Assembly: GCA_964057225.1 (NCBI GenBank)
Contig: OZ059900.1
Span: 17,995,638-18,059,637 of the forward strand
From: Auanema rhodensis
Taxonomy: Eukaryota; Nematoda; Chromadorea; Rhabditida; Rhabditidae
DNA: 64,000 bases
Direction: 5' to 3'
The notes beneath the pieces are model-generated. The model was not told where the DNA came from. It searched no databases and saw only the letters and a program-made list of their open reading frames with translations. Both the position numbers and the translations under genes were made by a program. Shown one piece after another: positions 24,967 through 38,644 of this stretch. The number at the start of each line of letters is the position of its first letter. Position 1 is the first letter of the stretch.

Positions 24967-27900
24967 AATACTGTGTTTTTGTATTTTTATAGTGTTCAGC
25001 ATGTAAAATGCTTCATTTTAGTATGTAACACGCTGAAATTCGTTGCATTTGACGACTCATATGAACAAAAATCGATTTAATCAATATTAGCCATAAGGGG
25101 CGTGCCCTCAGAATATGCTAATTTCCTTAATTTTCTAACCCCGGTTTTTTTGTCGTGAAAGTGGAATTAGACGTTGTAGGAACAATTTTGAGCTAGGTTT
25201 CATTGACATTGCATGAGTTTGAACACATGAAATCGTAAGTCAAAACCTTGTTTACAGCGAAATTTCCAAAAACTGGTTTTCCAGCATAATAAAATATTTC
25301 TCATGGGAAATACTGTGTTTTTGTATTTTTCTAGTGTTCAGCATGTAAAATGCTTCATTTTAGTATGTAACACGCTGAAATTCGTTGCATTTGACGACTC
25401 ATATGAACAAAATACGATTTAATCAATATTAGCCATAAGGGGCGTGCCCTCAGAATATGCTAATTTCCTTAATTTTCTAACCCCTGTTTTTTTGTCGTGA
25501 AAGTGGAACTAGACGTTGTACAAACAATTTTGAGCTAGGTTTCATTGACATTGCATGAGTTTGAACACATGAAATCGTAAGTCAAAACCTTGTTTACAGC
25601 GAAATTTCCAAAAACTGGTTTTCCAGCATAATAAAATATTTCTCATGAGAAATACTGTGTTTTTGTATTTTTCTAGTGTTCAGCATGTAAAATGCTTCAT
25701 TTTAGTATGTAACACGCTGAAATTCGTTGCATTTGACGACTCATATGAACAAAAATCGATTTAATCAATATTAGCCATAAGGGGCGTGCCCTCAGAATAT
25801 GCTAATTTCCTTAATTTTCTAACCCCTGTTTTTTTGTCGTGAAAGTGGAATTAGACGTTGTAGGAACAATTTTGAGCTAGGTTTCATTGACATTGCATGA
25901 GTTTGAACACATGAAATCGTAAGTCAAAACCTTGTTTACAGCGAAATTTCCAAAAACTGGTTTTCCAGCATAATAAAATATTTCTCATGAGAAATACTGT
26001 GTTTTTGTATTTTTCTAGTGTTCAGCATGTAAAATGCTTCATTTTAGTATGTAACACGATGAAATTCGTTGCATTTGACGACTCATATGAACAAAAATCG
26101 ATTTAATCAATATTAGCCATAAGGGGCGTGCCCTCAGAATATGCTAATTTCCTTAATTTTCTAACCCCTGTTTTTTTGTCGTGAAAGTGGAACTAGACGT
26201 TGTACAAACAATTTTGAGCTAGGTTTCATTGACATTGCATGAGTTTGAACACATGAAATCGTAAGTCAAAACCTTGTTTACAGCGAAATTTCCAAAAACT
26301 GGTTTTCCAGCATAATAAAATATTTCTCATGAGAAATACTGTGTTTTTGTATTTTTCTAGTGTTCAGCATGTAAAATGCTTCATTTTAGTATGTAACACG
26401 ATGAAATTCGTTGCATTTGACGACTCATATGAACAAAAATCGATTTAATCAATATTAGCCATAAGGGGCGTGCCCTCAGAATATGCTAATTTCATTAATT
26501 TTCTAACCCCTGTTTTTTTGTCGTGAAAGTGGAACTAGACGTTGTAGGAACAATTTTGAGCTAGGTTTCATTGACATTGCATGAGTTTGAACACATGAAA
26601 TCGTAAGTCAAAACCTTGTTTACAGCGAAATTTCCAAAAACTGGTTTTCCAGCATAATAAAATATTTCTCATGGGAAATACTGTGTTTTTGTATTTTTCT
26701 AGTGTTCAGCATGTAAAATGCTTCATTTTAGTATGTAACACGCTGAAATTCGTTGCATTTGACGACTCATATGAACAAAAATCGATTTAATCAATATTAG
26801 CCATAAGGGGCGTGCCCTCAGAATATGCTAATTTCCTTAATTTTCTAACCCCTGTTTTTTTGTCGTGAAAGTGGAACTAGACGTTGTACAAACAATTTTG
26901 AGCTAGGTTTCATTGACATTGCATGAGTTTGAACACATGAAATCGTAAGTCAAAACCTTGTTTACAGCGAAATTTCCAAAAACTGGTTTTCCAGCATAAT
27001 AAAATATTTCTCATGAGAAATACTGTGTTTTTGTATTTTTCTAGTGTTCAGCATGTAAAATGCTTCATTTTAGTATGTAACACGCTGAAATTCGTTGCAT
27101 TTGACGACTCATATGAACAAAAATCGATTTAATCAATATTAGCCATAAGGGGCGTGCCCTCAGAATATGCTAATTTCCTTAATTTTCTAACCCCTGTTTT
27201 TTTGTCGTGAAAGTGGAACTAGACGTTGTAGGAACAATTCTGAGCTAGGTTTCATTGACATTGCATGAGTTTGAACACATGAAATCGTAAGTCAAAACCT
27301 TGTTTACAGCGAAATTTCCATAAACTGGTTTTCCAGCATAATAAAATATTTCTCATGGGAAATACTGTGTTTTTGTATTTTACTAGTGTTCAGCATGTGA
27401 AATGCTTCATTTTAGTATGTAACACGCTGAAATTCGTTGCATTTGACGACTCATATGAACAAAAATCGATTTAATCAATATTAGCCATAAGGGGCGTGCC
27501 CTCAGAATATGCTAATTTCCTTAATTTTCTAACCCCTGTTTTTTTGTCGTGAAAGTGGAACTAGACGTTGTACGAACAATTTTGAGCTAGGTTTCATTGA
27601 CATTGCATGAGTTTGAACACATGAAATCGTAAGTCAAAACCTTGTTTACAGCGAAATTTCCAAAAACTGGTTTTCCAGCATAATAAAATATTTCTCATGA
27701 GAAATACTGTGTTTTTGTATTTTTCTAGTGTTCAGCATGTGAAATGCTTCATTTTAGTATGTAACACGCTGAAATTCGTTGCATTTGACGACTCATATGA
27801 ACAAAAATCGATTTAATCAATATTAGCCATAAGGGGCGTGCCCTCAGAATATGCTAATTTCCTTAATTTTCTAACCCCTGTTTTTTTGTCGTGAAAGTGG

Positions 27901-30779
27901 AACTGGACGTTGTAGGAACAATTTTGAGCTAGGTTTCATTGACATTGCATGAGTTTGAACACATGAAATCGTAAGTCAAAACCTTGTTTACAGCGAAAAT
28001 TCCAAAAACTGGTTTTCCAGCATAATAAAATATTTCTCATGGGAAATACTGTGTTTTTGTATTTTTCTAGTGTTCAGCATGTAAAATGCTTCATTTTAGT
28101 ATGTAACACGCTGAAATTCGTTGCATTTGAAGACTCATATGAACAAAAATCGATTTAATCAATATTAGCCATAAGGGGCGTGCCCTCAGAATATGCTAAT
28201 TTCCTTAATTTTCTAACCCCTGTTTTTTGTCGTGAAAGTGGAACTAGACGTTGTAGGAACAATTTTGAGCTAGGTTTCATTGACATTGCATGAGTTTGAA
28301 CACATGAAATCGTAAGTCAATACCTTGTTTACAGCGAAATTTCCAAAAACTGGTTTTCCAGCATAATAAAATATTTCTCATGGGAAATACTGTGTTTTTG
28401 TATTTTTCTAGTGTTCAGCATGTAAAATACTTCATTTTAGTATGTAACACGCTGAAATTCGTTGCATTTGACGACTCATATGAACAAAAATCGATTTAAT
28501 CAATATTAGCCATAAGGGGCGTGCCCTCAGAATATGCTAATTTCCTAAATTTTCTAACCCCTGTTTTTTTGTCGTGAAAGTGGAACTAGACGTTGTAGGA
28601 ACAATTTTGAGCTAGGTTTCATTGACATTGCATGAGTTTGAACACATGAAATCGTAAGTCAAAACCTTGTTTACAGCGAAATTTCCAAAAACTGGTTTTC
28701 CAGCATAATAAAATATTTCTCATGGGAAATACTGTGTTTTTGTATTTTTCTAGTGTTCAGCATGTGAAATGCTTCATTTTAGTATGTAACACGCTGAAAT
28801 TCGTTGCATTTGACGACTCATATGAACAAAAATCGATTTAATCAATATTAGCCATAAGCGGCGTGCCCTCAGAATATGCTAATTTCCTTAATTTTCTAAC
28901 CCCGGTTTTTTTGTCGTGAAAGTGGAATTAGACGTTGTAGGAACAATTTTGAGCTAGGTTTCATTGACATTGCATGAGTTTGAACACATGAAATCGTAAG
29001 TCAAAACCTTGTTTACAGCGAAATTTCCAAAAACTGGTTTTCCAGCATAATAAAATATTTCTCATGGGAAATACTGTGTTTTTGTATTTTTCTAGTGTTC
29101 AGCATGTAGAATGCTTCATTTTAGTATGTAACACGCTGAAATTCGTTGCATTTGACGACTCATATGAACAAAAATCGATTTAATCAATATTAGCCATAAG
29201 GGGCGTGCCCTCAGAATATGCTAATTTCCTTAATTTTCTAACCCCTGTTTTTTTGTCGTGAAAGTGGAACTAGACGTTGTAGGAACAATTTTGAGCTAGG
29301 TTTCATTGACATTGCATGAGTTTGAACACATGAAATCGTAAGTCAAAACCTTGTTTACAGCGAAATTTCCAAAAACTGGTTTTCCAGCATAATAAAATAT
29401 TTCTCATGGGAAATACTGTGTTTTTGTATTTTTCTAGTGTTCAGCATGTAAAATGCTTCATTTTAGTATGTAACACGCTGAAATTCGTTGCATTTGACGA
29501 CTCATATGAACAAAAATCGATTTAATCAATATTAGCCATAAGGGGCGTGCCCTCAGAATATGCTAATTTCCTTAATTTTCTAACCCCTGTTTTTTTGTCG
29601 TGAAAGTGGAATTAGACGTTGTAGGAACAATTTTGAGCTAGGTTTCATTGACATTGCATGAGTTTGAACGCATGAAATCGTAAGTCAAAACCTTGTTTAC
29701 AGCGAAATTTCCAAAAACTGGTTTTCCAGCATAATAAAATATTTCTCATGGGAAATACTGTGTTTTTGTATTTTTCTAGTGTTCAGCATGTAGAATGCTT
29801 CATTTTAGTATGTAACACGCTGAAATTCGTTGCATTTGACGACTCATATGAACAAAAATCGATTTAATCAATATTAGCCATAAGGGGCGTGCCCTCAGAA
29901 TATGCTAATTTCCTTAATTTTCTAACCCCTGTTTTTTTGTCGTGAAAGTGGAACTAGACGTTGTAGGAACAATTTTGAGCTAGGTTTCATTGACATTGCA
30001 TGAGTTTGAACACATGAAATCGTAAGTCAAAACCTTGTTTACAGCGAAATTTCCAAAAACTGGTTTTCCAGCATAATAAAATATTTCTCATGGGAAATAC
30101 TGTGTTTTTGTATTTTTCTAGTGTTCAGCATGTAAAATGCTTCATTTTAGTATGTAACACGCTGAAATTCGTTGCATTTGACGACTCATATGAACAAAAA
30201 TCGATTTAATCAATATTAGCCATAAGGGGCGTGCCCTCAGAATATGCTAATTTCCTTAATTTTCTAACCCCTGTTTTTTTGTCGTGAAAGTGGAATTAGA
30301 CGTTGTAGGAACAATTTTGAGCTAGGTTTCATTGACATTGCATGAGTTTGAACGCATGAAATCGTAAGTCAAAACCTTGTTTACAGCGAAATTTCCAAAA
30401 ACTGGTTTTCCAGCATAATAAAATATTTCTCATGGGAAATACTGTGTTTTTGTATTTTTATAGTGTTCAGCATGTAAAATGCTTCATTTTAGTATGTAAC
30501 ACGCTGAAATTCGTTGCATTTGACGACTCATATGAACAAAAATCGATTTAATCAATATTAGCCATAAGGGGCGTGCCCTCAGAATATGCTAATTTCCTTA
30601 ATTTTCTAACCCCGGTTTTTTTGTCGTGAAAGTGGAATTAGACGTTGTAGGAACAATTTTGAGCTAGGTTTCATTGACATTGCATGAGTTTGAACACATG
30701 AAATCGTAAGTCAAAACCTTGTTTACAGCGAAATTTCCAAAAACTGGTTTTCCAGCATAATAAAATATTTCTCATGGGA
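24967..30779 (+). repeat. 17-monomer segment, first copy of a 23-monomer-offset repeat (M74-M90)
   Basis: Order: G, L, a GGAATTAG/ATGAGA type, a CGATG/GTACAAAC type, D', a GTACAAAC/ATGAGA type, a type with ATTCTGAG and CCATAAAC, a TTTTACTAG/GTACGAAC type, a GTGAAATG type with GCGAAAATT, a GAAGAC type one T short, a type with AATACTTC and CCTAAATT, an AAGCGGCG/CCCCGG type, then N, F, N, F, G. The same order recurs from 32,832, 7,865 bp later (23 x 342 minus the missing T). This copy has private GAACTGGACG near 27,905 and GTCAATACC near 28,320. Confidence 0.85.
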
Positions 30780-32831
30780 AATACTGTGTTTTTGTATTTT
30801 TCTAGTGTTCAGCATGTAAAATGCTTCATTTTAGTATGTAACACGCTGAAATTCGTTGCATTTGACGACTCATATGAACAAAAATCGATTTAATCAATAT
30901 TAGCCATAAGGGGCGTGCCCTCAGAATATGCTAATTTCCTTAATTTTCTAACCCCGGTTTTTTTGTCGTGAAAGTGGATTTAGACGTTGTAGGAACAATT
31001 TTGAGCTAGGTTTCATTGACATTGCATGAGTTTGAACACATGAAATCGTAAGTCAAAACCTTGTTTACAGCGAAATTTCCAAAAACTGGTTTTCCAGCAT
31101 AATAAAATATTTCTCATGGGAAATACTGTGTTTTTGTATTTTTCTAGTGTTCAGCATGTAGAATGCTTCATTTTAGTATGTAACACGCTGAAATTCGTTG
31201 CATTTGACGACTCATATGAACAAAAATCGATTTAATCAATATTAGCCATAAGGGGCGTGCCCTCAGAATATGCTAATTTCCTTAATTTTCTAACCCCTGT
31301 TTTTTTGTCGTGAAAGTGGAACTAGACGTTGTAGGAACAATTTTGAGCTAGGTTTCATTGACATTGCATGAGTTTGAACACATGAAATCGTAAGTCAAAA
31401 CCTTGTTTACAGCGAAATTTCCAAAAACTGGTTTTCCAGCATAATAAAATATTTCTCATGGGAAATACTGTGTTTTTGTATTTTTCTAGTGTTCAGCATG
31501 TAAAATGCTTCATTTTAGTATGTAACACGCTGAAATTCGTTGCATTTGACGACTCATATGAACAAAAATCGATTTAATCAATATTAGCCATAAGGGGCGT
31601 GCCCTCAGAATATGCTAATTTCCTTAATTTTCTAACCCCTGTTTTTTTGTCGTGAAAGTGGAATTAGACGTTGTAGGAACAATTTTGAGCTAGGTTTCAT
31701 TGACATTGCATGAGTTTGAACGCATGAAATCGTAAGTCAAAACCTTGTTTACAGCGAAATTTCCAAAAACTGGTTTTCCAGCATAATAAAATATTTCTCA
31801 TGGGAAATACTGTGTTTTTGTATTTTTATAGTGTTCAGCATGTAAAATGCTTCATTTTGGTATGTAACACGCTGAAATTCGTTGCATTTGACGACTCATA
31901 TGAACAAAAATCGATTTAATCAATATTAGCCATAAGGGGCGTGCCCTCAGAATATGCTAATTTCCTTAATTTTCTAACCCCTGTTTTTTTGTCGTGAAAG
32001 TGGAACTAGACGTTGTAGGAACAATTCTGAGCTAGGTTTCATTGACATTGCATGAGTTTGAACACATGAAATCGTAAGTCAAAACCTTGTTTACAGCGAA
32101 ATTTCCATAAACTGGTTTTCCAGCATAATAAAATATTTCTCATGGGAAATACTGTGTTTTTGTATTTTACTAGTGTTCAGCATGTGAAATGCTTCATTTT
32201 AGTATGTAACACGCTGAAATTCGTTGCATTTGACGACTCATATGAACAAAAATCGATTTAATCAATATTAGCCATAAGGGGCGTGCCCTCAGAATATGCT
32301 AATTTCCTTAATTTTCTAACCCCTGTTTTTTTGTCGTGAAAGTGGAACTAGACGTTGTACGAACAATTTTGAGCTAGGTTTCATTGACATTGCATGAGTT
32401 TGAACACATGAAATCGTAAGTCAAAACCTTGTTTACAGCGAAATTTCCAAAAACTGGTTTTCCAGCATAATAAAATATTTCTCATGAGAAATACTGTGTT
32501 TTTGTATTTTTCTAGTGTTCAGCATGTGAAATGCTTCATTTTAGTATGTAACACGCTGAAATTCGTTGCATTTGACGACTCATATGAACAAAAATCGATT
32601 TAATCAATATTAGCCATAAGGGGCGTGCCCTCAGAATATGCTAATTTCCTTAATTTTCTAACCCCTGTTTTTTTGTCGTGAAAGTGGAATTAGACGTTGT
32701 AGGAACAATTTTGAGCTAGGTTTCATTGACATTGCATGAGTTTGAACGCATGAAATCGTAAGTCAAAACCTTGTTTACAGCGAAATTTCCAAAAACTGGT
32801 TTTCCAGCATAATAAAATATTTCTCATGGGA
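30780..32831 (+). repeat. Rearranged spacer monomers between the 17-monomer segments (M91-M96)
   Basis: Order: a CCCCGG/GTGGATTTAG type, N, F, a hybrid (M94), a TTTTACTAG/GTACGAAC type, a hybrid (M96). M94 (31,806) begins like G (TTATAG, plus private TTTTGGTATG) and ends like the ATTCTGAG/CCATAAAC type. M96 (32,490) begins with GTGAAATG and ends like F (GGAATTAG, GAACGC). M94-M95 look like a two-monomer insertion copied from the 27,019-27,702 neighbourhood. Confidence 0.65.
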
Positions 32832-35800
32832 AATACTGTGTTTTTGTATTTTTATAGTGTTCAGCATGTAAAATGCTTCATTTTAGTATGTAACACGCTG
32901 AAATTCGTTGCATTTGACGACTCATATGAACAAAAATCGATTTAATCAATATTAGCCATAAGGGGCGTGCCCTCAGAATATGCTAATTTCCTTAATTTTC
33001 TAACCCCGGTTTTTTTGTCGTGAAAGTGGAATTAGACGTTGTAGGAACAATTTTGAGCTAGGTTTCATTGACATTGCATGAGTTTGAACACATGAAATCG
33101 TAAGTCAAAACCTTGTTTACAGCGAAATTTCCAAAAACTGGTTTTCCAGCATAATAAAATATTTCTCATGGGAAATACTGTGTTTTTGTATTTTTCTAGT
33201 GTTCAGCATGTAAAATGCTTCATTTTAGTATGTAACACGCTGAAATTCGTTGCATTTGACGACTCATATGAACAAAATACGATTTAATCAATATTAGCCA
33301 TAAGGGGCGTGCCCTCAGAATATGCTAATTTCCTTAATTTTCTAACCCCTGTTTTTTTGTCGTGAAAGTGGAACTAGACGTTGTACAAACAATTTTGAGC
33401 TAGGTTTCATTGACATTGCATGAGTTTGAACACATGAAATCGTAAGTCAAAACCTTGTTTACAGCGAAATTTCCAAAAACTGGTTTTCCAGCATAATAAA
33501 ATATTTCTCATGAGAAATACTGTGTTTTTGTATTTTTCTAGTGTTCAGCATGTAAAATGCTTCATTTTAGTATGTAACACGCTGAAATTCGTTGCATTTG
33601 ACGACTCATATGAACAAAAATCGATTTAATCAATATTAGCCATAAGGGGCGTGCCCTCAGAATATGCTAATTTCCTTAATTTTCTAACCCCTGTTTTTTT
33701 GTCGTGAAAGTGGAATTAGACGTTGTAGGAACAATTTTGAGCTAGGTTTCATTGACATTGCATGAGTTTGAACACATGAAATCGTAAGTCAAAACCTTGT
33801 TTACAGCGAAATTTCCAAAAACTGGTTTTCCAGCATAATAAAATATTTCTCATGAGAAATACTGTGTTTTTGTATTTTTCTAGTGTTCAGCATGTAAAAT
33901 GCTTCATTTTAGTATGTAACACGATGAAATTCGTTGCATTTGACGACTCATATGAACAAAAATCGATTTAATCAATATTAGCCATAAGGGGCGTGCCCTC
34001 AGAATATGCTAATTTCCTTAATTTTCTAACCCCTGTTTTTTTGTCGTGAAAGTGGAACTAGACGTTGTACAAACAATTTTGAGCTAGGTTTCATTGACAT
34101 TGCATGAGTTTGAACACATGAAATCGTAAGTCAAAACCTTGTTTACAGCGAAATTTCCAAAAACTGGTTTTCCAGCATAATAAAATATTTCTCATGAGAA
34201 ATACTGTGTTTTTGTATTTTTCTAGTGTTCAGCATGTAAAATGCTTCATTTTAGTATGTAACACGATGAAATTCGTTGCATTTGACGACTCATATGAACA
34301 AAAATCGATTTAATCAATATTAGCCATAAGGGGCGTGCCCTCAGAATATGCTAATTTCATTAATTTTCTAACCCCTGTTTTTTTGTCGTGAAAGTGGAAC
34401 TAGACGTTGTAGGAACAATTTTGAGCTAGGTTTCATTGACATTGCATGAGTTTGAACACATGAAATCGTAAGTCAAAACCTTGTTTACAGCGAAATTTCC
34501 AAAAACTGGTTTTCCAGCATAATAAAATATTTCTCATGGGAAATACTGTGTTTTTGTATTTTTCTAGTGTTCAGCATGTAAAATGCTTCATTTTAGTATG
34601 TAACACGCTGAAATTCGTTGCATTTGACGACTCATATGAACAAAAATCGATTTAATCAATATTAGCCATAAGGGGCGTGCCCTCAGAATATGCTAATTTC
34701 CTTAATTTTCTAACCCCTGTTTTTTTGTCGTGAAAGTGGAACTAGACGTTGTACAAACAATTTTGAGCTAGGTTTCATTGACATTGCATGAGTTTGAACA
34801 CATGAAATCGTAAGTCAAAACCTTGTTTACAGCGAAATTTCCAAAAACTGGTTTTCCAGCATAATAAAATATTTCTCATGAGAAATACTGTGTTTTTGTA
34901 TTTTTCTAGTGTTCAGCATGTAAAATGCTTCATTTTAGTATGTAACACGCTGAAATTCGTTGCATTTGACGACTCATATGAACAAAAATCGATTTAATCA
35001 ATATTAGCCATAAGGGGCGTGCCCTCAGAATATGCTAATTTCCTTAATTTTCTAACCCCTGTTTTTTTGTCGTGAAAGTGGAACTAGACGTTGTAGGAAC
35101 AATTCTGAGCTAGGTTTCATTGACATTGCATGAGTTTGAACACATGAAATCGTAAGTCAAAACCTTGTTTACAGCGAAATTTCCATAAACTGGTTTTCCA
35201 GCATAATAAAATATTTCTCATGGGAAATACTGTGTTTTTGTATTTTACTAGTGTTCAGCATGTGAAATGCTTCATTTTAGTATGTAACACGCTGAAATTC
35301 GTTGCATTTGACGACTCATATGAACAAAAATCGATTTAATCAATATTAGCCATAAGGGGCGTGCCCTCAGAATATGCTAATTTCCTTAATTTTCTAACCC
35401 CTGTTTTTTTGTCGTGAAAGTGGAACTAGACGTTGTACGAACAATTTTGAGCTAGGTTTCATTGACATTGCATGAGTTTGAACACATGAAATCGTAAGTC
35501 AAAACCTTGTTTACAGCGAAATTTCCAAAAACTGGTTTTCCAGCATAATAAAATATTTCTCATGAGAAATACTGTGTTTTTGTATTTTTCTAGTGTTCAG
35601 CATGTGAAATGCTTCATTTTAGTATGTAACACGCTGAAATTCGTTGCATTTGACGACTCATATGAACAAAAATCGATTTAATCAATATTAGCCATAAGGG
35701 GCGTGCCCTCAGAATATGCTAATTTCCTTAATTTTCTAACCCCTGTTTTTTTGTCGTGAAAGTGGAACTAGACGTTGTAGGAACAATTTTGAGCTAGGTT

Positions 35801-38644
35801 TCATTGACATTGCATGAGTTTGAACACATGAAATCGTAAGTCAAAACCTTGTTTACAGCGAAAATTCCAAAAACTGGTTTTCCAGCATAATAAAATATTT
35901 CTCATGAGAAATACTGTGTTTTTGTATTTTTCTAGTGTTCAGCATGTAAAATGCTTCATTTTAGTATGTAACACGCTGAAATTCGTTGCATTTGAAGACT
36001 CATATGAACAAAAATCGATTTAATCAATATTAGCCATAAGGGGCGTGCCCTCAGAATATGCTAATTTCCTTAATTTTCTAACCCCTGTTTTTTGTCGTGA
36101 AAGTGGAACTAGACGTTGTAGGAACAATTTTGAGCTAGGTTTCATTGACATTGCATGAGTTTGAACACATGAAATCGTAAGTCAAAACCTTGTTTACAGC
36201 GAAATTTCCAAAAACTGGTTTTCCAGCATAATAAAATATTTCTCATGGGAAATACTGTGTTTTTGTATTTTTCTAGTGTTCAGCATGTAAAATACTTCAT
36301 TTTAGTATGTAACACGCTGAAATTCGTTGCATTTGACGACTCATATGAACAAAAATCGATTTAATCAATATTAGCCATAAGGGGCGTGCCCTCAGAATAT
36401 GCTAATTTCCTAAATTTTCTAACCCCTGTTTTTTTGTCGTGAAAGTGGAACTAGACGTTGTAGGAACAATTTTGAGCTAGGTTTCATTGACATTGCATGA
36501 GTTTGAACACATGAAATCGTAAGTCAAAACCTTGTTTACAGCGAAATTTCCAAAAACTGGTTTTCCAGCATAATAAAATATTTCTCATGGGAAATACTGT
36601 GTTTTTGTATTTTTCTAGTGTTCAGCATGTGAAATGCTTCATTTTAGTATGTAACACGCTGAAATTCGTTGCATTTGACGACTCATATGAACAAAAATCG
36701 ATTTAATCAATATTAGCCATAAGCGGCGTGCCCTCAGAATATGCTAATTTCCTTAATTTTCTAACCCCGGTTTTTTTGTCGTGAAAGTGGAATTAGACGT
36801 TGTAGGAACAATTTTGAGCTAGGTTTCATTGACATTGCATGAGTTTGAACACATGAAATCGTAAGTCAAAACCTTGTTTACAGCGAAATTTCCAAAAACT
36901 GGTTTTCCAGCATAATAAAATATTTCTCATGGGAAATACTGTGTTTTTGTATTTTTCTAGTGTTCAGCATGTAGAATGCTTCATTTTAGTATGTAACACG
37001 CTGAAATTCGTTGCATTTGACGACTCATATGAACAAAAATCGATTTAATCAATATTAGCCATAAGGGGCGTGCCCTCAGAATATGCTAATTTCCTTAATT
37101 TTCTAACCCCTGTTTTTTTGTCGTGAAAGTGGAACTAGACGTTGTAGGAACAATTTTGAGCTAGGTTTCATTGACATTGCATGAGTTTGAACACATGAAA
37201 TCGTAAGTCAAAACCTTGTTTACAGCGAAATTTCCAAAAACTGGTTTTCCAGCATAATAAAATATTTCTCATGGGAAATACTGTGTTTTTGTATTTTTCT
37301 AGTGTTCAGCATGTAAAATGCTTCATTTTAGTATGTAACACGCTGAAATTCGTTGCATTTGACGACTCATATGAACAAAAATCGATTTAATCAATATTAG
37401 CCATAAGGGGCGTGCCCTCAGAATATGCTAATTTCCTTAATTTTCTAACCCCTGTTTTTTTGTCGTGAAAGTGGAATTAGACGTTGTAGGAACAATTTTG
37501 AGCTAGGTTTCATTGACATTGCATGAGTTTGAACGCATGAAATCGTAAGTCAAAACCTTGTTTACAGCGAAATTTCCAAAAACTGGTTTTCCAGCATAAT
37601 AAAATATTTCTCATGGGAAATACTGTGTTTTTGTATTTTTCTAGTGTTCAGCATGTAGAATGCTTCATTTTAGTATGTAACACGCTGAAATTCGTTGCAT
37701 TTGACGACTCATATGAACAAAAATCGATTTAATCAATATTAGCCATAAGGGGCGTGCCCTCAGAATATGCTAATTTCCTTAATTTTCTAACCCCTGTTTT
37801 TTTGTCGTGAAAGTGGAACTAGACGTTGTAGGAACAATTTTGAGCTAGGTTTCATTGACATTGCATGAGTTTGAACACATGAAATCGTAAGTCAAAACCT
37901 TGTTTACAGCGAAATTTCCAAAAACTGGTTTTCCAGCATAATAAAATATTTCTCATGGGAAATACTGTGTTTTTGTATTTTTCTAGTGTTCAGCATGTAA
38001 AATGCTTCATTTTAGTATGTAACACGCTGAAATTCGTTGCATTTGACGACTCATATGAACAAAAATCGATTTAATCAATATTAGCCATAAGGGGCGTGCC
38101 CTCAGAATATGCTAATTTCCTTAATTTTCTAACCCCTGTTTTTTTGTCGTGAAAGTGGAATTAGACGTTGTAGGAACAATTTTGAGCTAGGTTTCATTGA
38201 CATTGCATGAGTTTGAACGCATGAAATCGTAAGTCAAAACCTTGTTTACAGCGAAATTTCCAAAAACTGGTTTTCCAGCATAATAAAATATTTCTCATGG
38301 GAAATACTGTGTTTTTGTATTTTTATAGTGTTCAGCATGTAAAATGCTTCATTTTAGTATGTAACACGCTGAAATTCGTTGCATTTGACGACTCATATGA
38401 ACAAAAATCGATTTAATCAATATTAGCCATAAGGGGCGTGCCCTCAGAATATGCTAATTTCCTTAATTTTCTAACCCCGGTTTTTTTGTCGTGAAAGTGG
38501 AATTAGACGTTGTAGGAACAATTTTGAGCTAGGTTTCATTGACATTGCATGAGTTTGAACACATGAAATCGTAAGTCAAAACCTTGTTTACAGCGAAATT
38601 TCCAAAAACTGGTTTTCCAGCATAATAAAATATTTCTCATGGGT
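32832..38644 (+). repeat. 17-monomer segment, second copy (M97-M113)
   Basis: Same order of 17 monomers as 24,967-30,779, including the TTTTACTAG monomer (35,226), the one-T-short GAAGAC monomer (35,910), AATACTTC (36,251) and AAGCGGCG (36,593). It lacks two private changes of the first copy, and its GCGAAAATT monomer ends ATGAGA where the first copy has ATGGGA. The last six monomers, from 36,593, are also the first six of the 22-monomer unit, so the two structures overlap. Confidence 0.85.
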
